Origin: Bacteroides sp.
Lineage (GTDB): Bacteria > Bacteroidota > Bacteroidia > Bacteroidales > Bacteroidaceae
DNA length: 64,000 bases
NCBI RefSeq assembly: GCF_030151085.1
Contig: NZ_JASLER010000003.1
Location: 56,483 to 120,482, forward strand
Reading direction: 5' to 3'
Under the pieces are notes generated by a model. The model had not been told where the DNA came from. It was given only the letters and a program-made list of their open reading frames with translations, and ran no database searches. Positions within the stretch are counted from its first letter, which is position 1; each line of letters begins with the position of its first letter. Of this stretch, positions 43,974 to 53,168 are shown piece after piece. Both the position numbers and the translations under genes were made by a program.

Positions 43974-45290
43974 TTACTTCTGAGTACCTGTACCTCCACC
44001 TGAATGTTGACTGATAGGACCATTGGTATATTCTTCTTTATGACCTTCATAACTTTTCAGTTTTATTGCGATATCTTTGTTTTGTCCGTTCACCATTACT
44101 TTGAAAGTATATGTTTTCACTCGGCTCATGCATTTGCTTCCATAGTATAACACGTGGTTTCCGCTGATGCTTGTGGTCAGATTTTTCTCAATTTCGTATG
44201 AGCCACTCTTTCCACCTTCTTCATCCTCGATATATTTACCGATTTCCGTTGCTAAAGCATCGGATGCGCCTGCATCTTTTAGGGCTTTGTCCGGAGTGGT
44301 TATATAATCCCATCCGCTTTTTATTTTGAGTTTCACTGGGATGTTTGTTTGGGCGCTATAGTCGCTGTTTTCTATTTTCAGGACTCCATTTTTGCCATTT
44401 ACAGAGTTGTAACCATCTGCTACAATGTTTTCAGCTTGTTTGGTAAACTTCACTCTAAGGAAATATTTTCCGGCAATCATTTCACCTTTGGGAATGGTGA
44501 TGATATAATGGTTATTCTCAAAGTTTACGTTAGGAGAGGCGGCTTTGGTTACGGGTAAGTTCTTGGATTCAACAGTCATGTTGTTGATGTTGAAATATCC
44601 CTGATTAGCTTGAGCACTTGGATTTGGTATCGATATCTTGATATCTTTAGTAGCTTTGGCGTCGCTAGGACTTGCTTTAATCGCAATGTTGTTATTGGAA
44701 GCTTGCGTCTGCTGAGGTTGAGTAGAAATTGCCGGGTTGGCTACACGAGCTTCTTCAAAGGCTACAGCTGCGATTTTCGTATTATCATCTGCTCCATCAA
44801 TCGGAATACCTATAATACCGGCTATCTCTTGAGAAAGGCTTTCCAGTTTTGGTACTTCAATAGTAGCTCCGTTAGCTTTATACAACGGACCGAAAGCCAA
44901 AGCTTTAGCTAACTTGACATGGTTTGTTGTCAGACTGCGTTTAGCGATACCGGATGCAAGACTGGCTGTAGTTTCAAAAGTTTCATAACCGTCTGCAGTA
45001 ATTGTCAGTTTATATGTTTTCGCTTCGGATACTGCTAATGAATATACGCCACTTGAATTGGTGGTTGTTTTAATATCGTCGGATATTGTCACCGTAGCGT
45101 TGGAGATCATTCCGGTGGAACTTTTCACAGTACCCACAATGTAGTATTCTGATTGGTTTTTCAGCGGATCTTCTACGATTTCGTTTTCTTTATCATCTCC
45201 GCCAATGGCACAACCGGATATACCAAAGGTCATAGTTATTAATAATAAACCTTCCAAAAACAAACTTCTCTTTCTCATAAACTTTGTCAT
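43974..45290 (-). CDS. Lipoprotein with carboxypeptidase-regulatory-like domain
   Basis: A 438-residue lipoprotein (lipobox ISGC near residue 27; a second ATG at residue 5 is also possible). A carboxypeptidase-regulatory beta-sandwich (about 48-120, VGTVKSSTGMISNATVTISD) is followed by a low-complexity Ala/Gln/Ser/Asn-rich section (about 175-235) and an unrecognised C-domain ending in SQHSGGGTG. It lies between the YjbH-like genes and gmd with short gaps, so it probably works with the outer-membrane proteins. Function unknown. Confidence 0.75.
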   Translation of the reverse strand: MTKFMRKRSLFLEGLLLITMTFGISGCAIGGDDKENEIVEDPLKNQSEYYIVGTVKSSTGMISNATVTISDDIKTTTNSSGVYSLAVSEAKTYKLTITADGYETFETTASLASGIAKRSLTTNHVKLAKALAFGPLYKANGATIEVPKLESLSQEIAGIIGIPIDGADDNTKIAAVAFEEARVANPAISTQPQQTQASNNNIAIKASPSDAKATKDIKISIPNPSAQANQGYFNINNMTVESKNLPVTKAASPNVNFENNHYIITIPKGEMIAGKYFLRVKFTKQAENIVADGYNSVNGKNGVLKIENSDYSAQTNIPVKLKIKSGWDYITTPDKALKDAGASDALATEIGKYIEDEEGGKSGSYEIEKNLTTSISGNHVLYYGSKCMSRVKTYTFKVMVNGQNKDIAIKLKSYEGHKEEYTNGPISQHSGGGTGTQK

Positions 45291-45324
45291 TTAATAATAC
45301 TGATATGCTTACTATGTATTTATT

Positions 45325-46584
45325 TTAATTTCGAGTATTCTTTTCTGTTTCCTTGATAAGGAAATAGCGGATATAGTCCGGTTGATAGAAATTGCTGCTG
45401 CGGTTCTCATTTGGACTGACGTTGTAGCTTTTACCCATTTGTTCATCGATATACTTGCCATCCGCCACCATACTGTATGCCCATGCAAAGTAGTCGGCAG
45501 GTTTTATCCGGATAAATCCTTTTCGACTCCATTTCTTCCCTGGCAGAGGGATGGCGAAGTGGAAGCCTCCATTAATCTCTCCATCTGTATAGATTCCATA
45601 TAAACCTATGGCATATTCACCGAAATGCCTTGTACAATCACCTCTCAGCCCATAATCTCCATATATATACCGGCTTGCTTTCAGGTCGAATTGCAAGTTG
45701 GTGTTAGGTTCGTAGACCGATGCTGAAATAGAAGCGTTGATGCGTTGTCTTCTACCGATATACCATCCTTCATTCGATGTTACTGCTGAAAATCCTGTAG
45801 AACCTACCAAGGTACCGAATTCCAATCGTCCGTTGTTATTGCGGTATTTCATTTCCAATTGTGCACCAATGCGGTTGTTGGTGAAGTTTCCTATAGTCAG
45901 TTTCCCGAAGATATTATGCCTGAGCCTTATATCTTGGGATAAAGCAATCACACTGGGCCTTATTCGTTTCATCTCTCCATTCAGATTGGTGGCGATAGGT
46001 AAAATGACTTGTGCGGTCACTCTGCCTCCCTTCCATAATTCCATTTCTACGGCAGGATTCAGATTAATAGCGTATGTATATAGCTCATCAAATGTATTAT
46101 TTTCCAAAAACAGATCAGGATATACTACTAAGTCAATCTTCCAAGCAGAAGATGCTACTTCTTTATCAGTATTCTTTAATGCATCCATAGCTTGGTCGGT
46201 ATCTACACTGATTCCCATTCGTTGATAGAGTTGTTTCAAGGTGATCTTTTTTTGCTGATAGGCTTGAAGCAGCGTATCCGGCAGGCTGATACATAATCTG
46301 GGGATTTGGTTCACTAATACTACCAGTTGCAGATTACCTTGTATTTTGCTTTTTAAACAGGCATCTATTGCTTTTCCTACGCCATTGTAGGAACTTCTGT
46401 ATACATTATTTTCAAAACTTACAGTGGTCATGCCGGGACTTTGTGCACATCGGATATTTTCCATACCGATGGATTTCAACTCTTCTGTTATTTGTGCGTG
46501 AATGGTTGATAGAACACAGCAACATACCGCAAATGATATATACCGTAAATAAGACGTAATCTTGAAATATGAATAGAACTTCAT
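45325..46584 (-). CDS. YjbH-type outer-membrane protein, C-terminal-half homologue
   Basis: A protein of about 419 residues. I start it at MKFYSYFKITSYLRY, which gives a signal peptide ending at IHAQ; the open frame extends further up but overlaps the previous gene. It has an N-terminal soluble domain (about 25-150) and then many amphipathic strands (TAQVILPIATNLNGE, IGAQLEMKYRNNNGRLEFG, INASISASVYEPNTNLQF) typical of a barrel. The pattern recalls the C-terminal part of YjbH/GfcD exopolysaccharide proteins. It starts 26 bp after the companion gene, as if one long ancestral protein were split in two. Confidence 0.65.
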   Translation of the reverse strand: MKFYSYFKITSYLRYISFAVCCCVLSTIHAQITEELKSIGMENIRCAQSPGMTTVSFENNVYRSSYNGVGKAIDACLKSKIQGNLQLVVLVNQIPRLCISLPDTLLQAYQQKKITLKQLYQRMGISVDTDQAMDALKNTDKEVASSAWKIDLVVYPDLFLENNTFDELYTYAINLNPAVEMELWKGGRVTAQVILPIATNLNGEMKRIRPSVIALSQDIRLRHNIFGKLTIGNFTNNRIGAQLEMKYRNNNGRLEFGTLVGSTGFSAVTSNEGWYIGRRQRINASISASVYEPNTNLQFDLKASRYIYGDYGLRGDCTRHFGEYAIGLYGIYTDGEINGGFHFAIPLPGKKWSRKGFIRIKPADYFAWAYSMVADGKYIDEQMGKSYNVSPNENRSSNFYQPDYIRYFLIKETEKNTRN

Positions 46585-46610
46585 TCTGCTTGAATCACTA
46601 GTCATTATTC

Positions 46611-47330
46611 TCAGTGTAATAGTCTGCATTCGTATCGTATTCCTCCAGAAATACAGTTGAACTCCCGTGTAAACACATGTATAGAGAGATGCTTCCATAT
46701 TCTTGCGGCGGCTCCTACATTAATTCCATCCGAATCATATTCTACCATGAAAGCTACTTCCCTGCACGAAGCAGGGGAGTAGCTGATCCCTCCGAATGGT
46801 CCTTTTTGCACACTATGATTATTCAGTGGAATATAATATCCGGCCGATACTGCCAAACGATCACCTTGAATAATGGAAAAGCTTTTGGTCAGCACACCGT
46901 ATACGGTGGCAAAGTAATTGATACCTGTGTCCTTAAAAGGATCATTAGTGCCAACTACTAATGCTGGAAGATATTTCCCTTCTTTCAAAGGACGCATTCG
47001 GGCCGACATAGACCGGTCTTGCTGAAAGTAACCTTGCTTCCCGTCATACCGGGTTCTTTTTAGCAATGTACATCGGTAACTCAATTCCAGGATAGATAGA
47101 AAAGTTACATTTGCGAAGTAATTTCCTGTATTGAAATTAAATGGTGTCATGCCATTAGGAAGATAATTCCCGCCACCCATAAAAGTTCCGGTTTCTTGCA
47201 TGTCTGCTGTAGGAATATTTAGTAACCCAGTATTTCCCATTGAATATTGGGCGCGTAGTTGTGTACCCTCCAATAGTAAGCAAAGGCATATAGCTATTAT
47301 TCTATAGCCAAGAAGCGAAGTTATTTTCAA
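46611..47330 (-). CDS. YjbH-type outer-membrane protein, N-terminal-half homologue
   Basis: A 239-residue protein with a signal peptide (to about A27) and the opening of the YjbH family: GNTGLLNIPTADMQETGTFM, then YNTGNYFANVTFLSILELSYR-like strands. YjbH and GfcD are outer-membrane barrels of proteobacterial exopolysaccharide operons and are usually about 700 residues in one chain. Here this shorter gene is followed at once by a second barrel-like gene. It heads the distal envelope module after a 176-bp gap. Confidence 0.7.
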   Translation of the reverse strand: MKITSLLGYRIIAICLCLLLEGTQLRAQYSMGNTGLLNIPTADMQETGTFMGGGNYLPNGMTPFNFNTGNYFANVTFLSILELSYRCTLLKRTRYDGKQGYFQQDRSMSARMRPLKEGKYLPALVVGTNDPFKDTGINYFATVYGVLTKSFSIIQGDRLAVSAGYYIPLNNHSVQKGPFGGISYSPASCREVAFMVEYDSDGINVGAAARIWKHLSIHVFTREFNCISGGIRYECRLLH

Positions 47331-47379
47331 CTTAAAGATGTATAAAGAAGTAGTTCATTTCCGCAGAGTACGCTCCGCT

Positions 47380-47416
47380 ATTGCTTGTCACAAGGATAGG
47401 TGTTTGGAACAAGCAA
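47380..47416. other. Small hairpin in the leader of the YjbH-motor module
   Basis: TTGCTTGT and ACAAGCAA form a perfect eight-base pair around a loop of about 20 bases within the 176-bp gap 47331-47506. This is the largest gap between the glycosyltransferase genes and the YjbH-motor genes, so an internal promoter or attenuation site could lie here; the minus strand has only a near match to the -7 box (TATCTTTA near 47449). Confidence 0.35.
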
Positions 47417-47506
47417 TTGTAGTATGTATGAAATTTGCGGTAAATGTAAAGATAATGTGTATAATAAACAAGAGCTTTCTGAAAAATATATTTTTAAGGT
47501 ACTAAT

Positions 47507-48310
47507 TTAAACATAACTTTTTACATTTAGTCCATGCTTACGGAAGAATGTAAATAAACTCTGAAAGTGTCTCAACATTTTTTTTCCAACCTTAGAACTT
47601 CCGCGCAGATGATTATGAATGACAGCTATTTCACCATGATAAATAACAGGTTTACCAACCTTCCATGAACGCAAACAGATGTCTTCATCTTCCATATAGA
47701 GAAAGTAATCCTGATCAAATCCATCTAGTTGATTGTAGAAATTTCTGGTTAGAAAAAGTGCTGCACCCATAGCCCAGTTGACCTGCTGAACTTTTGTTGT
47801 ATCCAAATTCTTACAAAGGTATTTACACACTTTGGTATTATCAGAATTGTCATTACCTCTACTAAAAAAACGGTTTACGAACATACCTAATGTGATGAAA
47901 TGTCTGACGCTGTATTGTACGGTATGTTCATCATCAGGATTTAGTAATTTGGGTGCTATTATTCCAAATCGTCCTTTATTTTGGTCAGCATAACTTATAA
48001 GACGATCGATTGCATGATCAAGAATCTCAATGTCTGGATTGATGATGGCTATATATTCGCCACACGATGCTTTGACTCCAATATTATTGTTTTCACCGAA
48101 ACCATAAACATGTTCATTTTGAATAATTTTTACCTCTGGAAATGTCATACGTAACCATTGCTGACTACCGTCTGTCGAACAATTATCAACGTAAATAGCT
48201 TCAAAATAGACTAATGGTCTTTGTTCCACCAAGAGGGTTCTGTATAGGTTTTTAATGTACTTCAAGTGGTTCATTCCCACTGTGATGACTGAAACTTTTA
48301 TGTTATTCAT
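47507..48310 (-). CDS. Glycosyltransferase family 2 (rhamnosyltransferase-like)
   Basis: A 267-residue GT-A enzyme. The N-terminus VSVITVGMNHLKYIKN and the YVDNCSTDGSQQWLR block give the nucleotide-binding region; IINPDIEI holds the metal-site acidic motif, and ALFLTRNFYNQLDGFDQDYF with EDEDICLR follow. The closest style is WbbL-like rhamnosyltransferases. Its start overlaps the previous stop by four bases, so it is coupled to the PssD/PssE-like pair. It is the last sugar-transfer gene before the YjbH-motor module. Confidence 0.9.
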   Translation of the reverse strand: MNNIKVSVITVGMNHLKYIKNLYRTLLVEQRPLVYFEAIYVDNCSTDGSQQWLRMTFPEVKIIQNEHVYGFGENNNIGVKASCGEYIAIINPDIEILDHAIDRLISYADQNKGRFGIIAPKLLNPDDEHTVQYSVRHFITLGMFVNRFFSRGNDNSDNTKVCKYLCKNLDTTKVQQVNWAMGAALFLTRNFYNQLDGFDQDYFLYMEDEDICLRSWKVGKPVIYHGEIAVIHNHLRGSSKVGKKMLRHFQSLFTFFRKHGLNVKSYV

Positions 48311-48792
48311 AATTTCTTAAAGCCAAACCATTCGTTCAGCGCATTGTAAATACATTCTGTAGCATCACCTTTTTCCAAAGGTTGAACATTCATTTGTAAG
48401 GCATGTTGGACGCATTCGCCTAATTGCTTCTCATTGAAGCAACCGATCACACATCCCATTTCATCCAGTTTGAGGACGAGTTGTTCCTGATTGTGGATAT
48501 GTTCCGAACCTTCTATCCGAGGGACTAAGACACAACGTTTACCTTTATCTATCGCCTCTTCAATACCTCCCCAACCGCCTTGTAAGATGAGGATATCAGC
48601 TTCATTCATCAACTGATTCATTTTATCTTTGGAGCAATAGTCGAAATGGTTTTGTATATGTTTGAAGTTGTATTTGGTAGCACCTGTTTGTACAGAGAAT
48701 TCATAATCAGTCTTGCCGGCCAACTCATCCACTGCCTGCGCCAGACGAGAGAAATCTTGTGTATGTGTCCCTAGTGAGCAAAGTATTTTCAT
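48307..48792 (-). CDS. PssE/Alg13-like glycosyltransferase catalytic subunit
   Basis: A 161-residue protein matching the C-terminal half of family 28 transferases (LILQGGWGGIEEAIDKGKRC and VLVPRIEGSEHIHNQEQL). It would bind the sugar nucleotide and work with the membrane subunit encoded directly upstream, with which it overlaps by four bases (ATGA). Such split pairs (PssD-PssE, Alg14-Alg13) add a sugar to a lipid-linked intermediate at the cytosolic face. Confidence 0.88.
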   Translation of the reverse strand: MKILCSLGTHTQDFSRLAQAVDELAGKTDYEFSVQTGATKYNFKHIQNHFDYCSKDKMNQLMNEADILILQGGWGGIEEAIDKGKRCVLVPRIEGSEHIHNQEQLVLKLDEMGCVIGCFNEKQLGECVQHALQMNVQPLEKGDATECIYNALNEWFGFKKL

Positions 48793-49250
48793 AAAACACC
48801 GATTAGTTTAGCTTTTGGAAATAAATGGAGCATCTCTGGCCACTGCACAAGAAAAAGATCAGCAATGCCATAAGCACGATAGGGAGTTCGGGCAGGTTGA
48901 GTGACATCTGCTGCCGATGCAATATAAATAACTTTGACTCCCAAAAGCTTCTTACCTAGCCACATGGTTGGAAAGCTGACACCTGCACCTGTAGATATAA
49001 TAACATCCGGACGTTCACGCAATAAGATAAGCAGTGACTTCACTGCATTCACTAGCCATGTGAGTTTGTTTGTTGGTGAGGTATTCATCACAAAGTAGTG
49101 CTTCTTGTCACTACAGAACTTACGTACATGGGGAGAATTATACATTACCCAATAACTATTGGTGGTATCTATGTTTCTGATGGCTAATAATAGTTCGTGT
49201 AAATGACCACCGGCAGACGATGTCAGACAAAATTTAGGTATCTTAGTCAT
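48789..49250 (-). CDS. PssD/Alg14-like glycosyltransferase membrane subunit
   Basis: A 153-residue protein with the Alg14-type start FCLTSSAGGHLHELL (GGH loop) and VISTGAGVSFPTMWLGKKLL. It would anchor and complete the split transferase with the downstream PssE-like protein. It lies four bases after a GT4 gene and overlaps its partner. Confidence 0.88.
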   Translation of the reverse strand: MTKIPKFCLTSSAGGHLHELLLAIRNIDTTNSYWVMYNSPHVRKFCSDKKHYFVMNTSPTNKLTWLVNAVKSLLILLRERPDVIISTGAGVSFPTMWLGKKLLGVKVIYIASAADVTQPARTPYRAYGIADLFLVQWPEMLHLFPKAKLIGVL

Positions 49251-49254
49251 GGTG

Positions 49255-50364
49255 CTATTTTAAAAGTTTTTCATATATTACCTTTAAATCATGAATTACA
49301 TAATTAGGCGTATATAGTTTTACAATTTTAAGGCTCTCCTTGCCATAAGGGATGATTTTGTCCCGATTTTCTATAAAGAATTTCAAGGATTGCCAGATTT
49401 GCTTTTTGTCACCGGCAGTTATAAGCAATCCATTTTTTTTATCTTTTACTACTTCGGGTATACCGCCAACTGTTGTTGATATGATAGGCATACCATAACT
49501 CAGAGCTTCAAGTATGGATATTGGCAATCCTTCATTGTATGATGGGAGTATATATATGTCGCTCCACTCCAATAATGATTTTTTATTATTTCCTGTCACA
49601 TATCCTTCAAACTGTGCAATGTTACCTATTCCTTCTCGGTTTATCAATGATCTGATTTCCTCCTCAAAATCATTACCTCCAAATTTTAGAATGAGTTTGC
49701 CGTACAACTCATCTTGATGGGCTATAATCACCTCCAATAAATCCCAAATACCTTTGCGCTTGCCCAACCATCCAAGGAATAGTATCTTAATAGGTAAACG
49801 GTTGCCCAATACAGACATTTTTTTTGCCAAAACATTCTCTGTTGGTGGGGTGATAATATTGTTGAGTCCAATGATTTTATTTTTATCAATGCCGATACTA
49901 ATAAAGAAATCTTTCCAAGATTCAGACAGTACAATTACTATATCAACCATTTGGAGACCTTCACGTATTTTTCTCTTCGTATTGTCATCTCCTTCTGCAT
50001 AAATGTCTTTCAAATTGGCTGAGTGCATGTGCATGATTACTTTTTTACCCATTAGTTTCGCTACATTAGCTATCATCAATTTTCTTCTTAAAGAAGGGCC
50101 ATCCGCAGAATGAATATGTACGATTTTTATTCTTCTATCAAAGCTTAATAAAAACCACAACCATAAATAGTGGTAAAAGAAGAACCAAGCCTTATTCAAC
50201 TTATTTGTTGGTTTCCATGTTGCTAAATGGCGCATGTTTTTAATGTATTCATTATAAGAAGCTATCACAGACTGAATACCACCTCCACCAGGAATAGTTG
50301 TCTTAAAAACACTGCCTACCATTAGTACATGTTGGGATAATGACTTTGATATAATATATGCCAT
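49255..50364 (-). CDS. Glycosyltransferase family 4
   Basis: A 369-residue GT-B enzyme. The N-terminal GGGGIQSVIASYNEYI loop and the C-terminal YILPSYNEGLPISILEALSY block with the conserved glutamates are visible. It would transfer a sugar from a nucleotide donor to the growing lipid-linked repeat unit. It is five bases from the kinase-like gene and four from the PssD-like gene. Sugar and linkage are unknown. Confidence 0.92.
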   Translation of the reverse strand: MAYIISKSLSQHVLMVGSVFKTTIPGGGGIQSVIASYNEYIKNMRHLATWKPTNKLNKAWFFFYHYLWLWFLLSFDRRIKIVHIHSADGPSLRRKLMIANVAKLMGKKVIMHMHSANLKDIYAEGDDNTKRKIREGLQMVDIVIVLSESWKDFFISIGIDKNKIIGLNNIITPPTENVLAKKMSVLGNRLPIKILFLGWLGKRKGIWDLLEVIIAHQDELYGKLILKFGGNDFEEEIRSLINREGIGNIAQFEGYVTGNNKKSLLEWSDIYILPSYNEGLPISILEALSYGMPIISTTVGGIPEVVKDKKNGLLITAGDKKQIWQSLKFFIENRDKIIPYGKESLKIVKLYTPNYVIHDLKVIYEKLLK

Positions 50365-50369
50365 AATTT

Positions 50370-50996
50370 TTACTTCTTGATGATATTTATTATTTGTTGC
50401 ACACTTTCATTGATATTACCACTGTTATTTACCGTATTTATTTCTGGCTTTTCTAGTAATTTCTCATAGAGAGCATAACGGTATGGGAAGTCAGGGTTAG
50501 TTATATTTTCTATCCGACAATCCAATATATTCTTTTTATTGCGTATCACAACAAACTGTATACTATTCTCAGGTAGAATGTTTTGAAATCGATAGTACCA
50601 TTTACCGTCTAATATATTGCTAATGCGACATTCGGCACCTAAATCAATGAGTGTATCATTCATCCAGCGATCACAAATAATATAGTCTGCGTCCAGCTTC
50701 AATGCTTTGCTGCGGGCAAGCTTATTATCTATGTACGAGCACCAGACATAGAGTTTGCAAAAGGTACGGTTTTTATAAAGACGATGCTCCCACACATCAC
50801 CAAAAGCATTATGAACTTTTACGCTTAAACCCATCATGCGAGCTAACATGTTCATTGCTTTCACACTGTAGTGATTGAAACGCATCCAAATGTATTCGGT
50901 CGTTTTTCCCTCAGCTTCCAGCGCTTTGGTCAGTTCGTTGATGACGGTTGTCTTACCACTGCCATCAATGCCCGATATTATAATATACTTTTTCAT
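50370..50996 (-). CDS. Thymidylate-kinase-like P-loop protein
   Basis: About 208 residues from MKKYIIISG, the start that overlaps the upstream GT4 stop as ATGA. The Walker A GIDGSGKTT (residues 9-17) and the DRWMNDTLIDLG motif place it near thymidylate kinases. The true dTMP kinase is normally a housekeeping gene elsewhere; this copy lies among polysaccharide genes and diverges in its substrate region. It may phosphorylate a sugar, lipid or nucleotide precursor. See the membrane nucleotidyltransferase three genes upstream. Confidence 0.75.
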   Translation of the reverse strand: MKKYIIISGIDGSGKTTVINELTKALEAEGKTTEYIWMRFNHYSVKAMNMLARMMGLSVKVHNAFGDVWEHRLYKNRTFCKLYVWCSYIDNKLARSKALKLDADYIICDRWMNDTLIDLGAECRISNILDGKWYYRFQNILPENSIQFVVIRNKKNILDCRIENITNPDFPYRYALYEKLLEKPEINTVNNSGNINESVQQIINIIKK

Positions 50997-52144
50997 TCTT
51001 TGATAAGATTGATCCACTGGCTTGATATCTGATTCCATGTAGGGTGACTTGCCATGATATCAAGCGCTTTCTGTGAGAGCTCTGTATGTAAATCATCGTC
51101 TTCCCACAGGCGCTTCATATTCTCGGCTAAACCGGCAGTATCGCCCGACTTGCAGGTGAGTAATGCATCTTTCAGATATTCGGTAGTGCCATTATTTTTG
51201 AAAGTAATGATTGGGGTGCCTAAAGAGAGTACTTCAAAGTAAGTAATAGGAATTTCTGACGGTATAACCAGAAAAGGCAGAATCACGCCACGGGCATGTT
51301 TCATCAGTGTTTTCAGTTCATTTCTATTAACCTGTTCTGTTGCAACTAAAACGTTAGCTTTACTTGGCAAAGCATTATAGGTCGATTCAAATAATGTGAA
51401 GTCAGAACCCGTATCCTTCCGCATCAAGAAGAGAACTTTGATGTTTTCTTTCCGTTGGGCTAACCGCTTGCAGACGTTCATTAGTACTTGACTGCCCCGT
51501 GTAGTTGCCGGAGCTCCTGTAAAAAGTAGATACTTTTCGTTAGATTTCAGACCTATGCGTTTTAGAACTTCCGGTTCATCTTCCAGTAATTCAAAATTAT
51601 CTTTGCCGGGCAAGATGCAGAGGGCATTTTTGAACCCTGCACTACATACTGCATCAGCCGTATATGGACTTAAGCTCACGATTGAAGAAAAGCCTAGTTT
51701 CTTCAATTTGTTTACATATCTACTGTAAGATGTCAGAGTGTCGATAATGTAAGGTTTTGCTGCTGCAAATCCTCCCCATTTCCAAAGAGCGAGATTGTTA
51801 CCCATGGAATACACTCCTCCCGGAATGTAAGCGATTCTTTTACATTTTAATCTGCCAAAAGCGGCGATGTCTTTCAAAGCTTCCCGCCATGGTATTGGAT
51901 AAATCAATACATCAAATTGCTCATTCTCTATAAATCTGCAAAACCGATTGAAATCACGAGGGGCAGATACGATTTTCATCCCATGAAACTCATAGTCATT
52001 ATTATTGCATGATACTGGTACGGTTACCACTTGGACGTTATATCCTTCCAGATTCATCACTTTGCATACCTCAATAACAGTACGCCAAGGCATCAGAAAC
52101 TCACGGCCAGGATAGAGGTCAACGGTTGTAAATGCTACTTTCAT
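50993..52144 (-). CDS. Glycosyltransferase family 4
   Basis: A 383-residue GT-B protein: FTTVDLYPGREFLMPWRTVI at the start, LLFTGAPATTRGSQVLMNVC in the donor domain and LPFLVIPSEIPITYFEVLSL in the usual EX7E region, where the first glutamate is in PSEIP and the last in FEVLS. It is coupled by four bases to the kinase-like gene. Substrate unknown. Confidence 0.88.
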   Translation of the reverse strand: MKVAFTTVDLYPGREFLMPWRTVIEVCKVMNLEGYNVQVVTVPVSCNNNDYEFHGMKIVSAPRDFNRFCRFIENEQFDVLIYPIPWREALKDIAAFGRLKCKRIAYIPGGVYSMGNNLALWKWGGFAAAKPYIIDTLTSYSRYVNKLKKLGFSSIVSLSPYTADAVCSAGFKNALCILPGKDNFELLEDEPEVLKRIGLKSNEKYLLFTGAPATTRGSQVLMNVCKRLAQRKENIKVLFLMRKDTGSDFTLFESTYNALPSKANVLVATEQVNRNELKTLMKHARGVILPFLVIPSEIPITYFEVLSLGTPIITFKNNGTTEYLKDALLTCKSGDTAGLAENMKRLWEDDDLHTELSQKALDIMASHPTWNQISSQWINLIKE

Positions 52145-52163
52145 TTGGTGTGTTTATGCCTTG

Positions 52164-53165
52164 TTATAATAATTTATTTATAAAATAGATGCGTTTTGCA
52201 GAAGGTATGATTATGAAATAGCAAAGGCAAACCAAAAAAGTAGCAAGCATAGAACTTATGAAAAATGAAACATCAAATTTCAATAGAACTTTTGTAAATA
52301 AGTTGGTTAAGAACATGTGGGTACAGAGTACAAACATCGAATATCTACCAATATAACTTATTATTGGCAACTTGCCAATTAGGAAACTGGAACTTATAAT
52401 TGATAAAGAACCAGCTACTCCCCCAATCAAAAAATATAAAGGATTACCGTTGCTGTTATTAACCATACTAACCCCTTCTCCAATCTGCCAATCTATAAAA
52501 AAACAGATTACAGCTATGCTGAACGTATAGCATATATGTACAATTTTGTTTTGGGATTGCAACCAATTGAGTAAATCCTTTTTTCTAGTCCAATAACCTA
52601 TATACAGGAAAGGTACAGATGTAAAAGCTGTATCTATGTATAGTGGTATATCTGTTGCCGTCTTATCTAACATTATACCTATACTAAAGCAGATAGCAAC
52701 GAATAACACCTGTAACCAAAATATCTGTGTAATTTTTATTATAGTATATAAGTATAATGAACACCAAAATAATGCTAATAGAAACCATAAAGCAGAGTTG
52801 GGATAAACATCCTTATGAAATACGGCAAATATATCCCAGTAGCTGAAACCACTCTTTAAGTTTACATTTAGAAATGTTACCAGTATTATATTTAATAGAT
52901 AGGTCAATGTGTAAAATATGGCAAAAGGAACTAGAAGTCTCTTTATCTTTTTTACTATCCATTCTTTGAATGGTGTTTTTGTTGAAAAAAACATTCCAGA
53001 TAGAATGAAAAATATAGGCATGAACATAGAATGTACAAATATATCCCAGTGGGAGCCTGCGTATATATTTATTTTGCTAGGATAATTGATTGTCACATGT
53101 AAATATATGACCATCATCATTCCAATTCCTTTAGCTAAATCAATGAATTCAAATCTTTGTTGCAT
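52164..53165 (-). CDS. Acyltransferase family 3 (OafA-like) membrane protein
   Basis: A 333-residue protein with about ten membrane segments. The family start FIDLAKGIGMMMVIYLHV contains the catalytic His after the first helix, and FILSGMFFS follows. Such enzymes move acetyl or other acyl groups to sugars of polysaccharides. It is in the middle of the cluster, three bases from the nucleotidyltransferase gene. Confidence 0.92.
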   Translation of the reverse strand: MQQRFEFIDLAKGIGMMMVIYLHVTINYPSKINIYAGSHWDIFVHSMFMPIFFILSGMFFSTKTPFKEWIVKKIKRLLVPFAIFYTLTYLLNIILVTFLNVNLKSGFSYWDIFAVFHKDVYPNSALWFLLALFWCSLYLYTIIKITQIFWLQVLFVAICFSIGIMLDKTATDIPLYIDTAFTSVPFLYIGYWTRKKDLLNWLQSQNKIVHICYTFSIAVICFFIDWQIGEGVSMVNNSNGNPLYFLIGGVAGSLSIISSSFLIGKLPIISYIGRYSMFVLCTHMFLTNLFTKVLLKFDVSFFISSMLATFLVCLCYFIIIPSAKRIYFINKLL

Positions 53166-53168
53166 AAT

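Noticed and set aside
50370..50996. Housekeeping dTMP kinase
   Set aside because: Its place inside coupled polysaccharide genes and its divergent region after the P-loop argue against the essential enzyme, although fold membership is clear.
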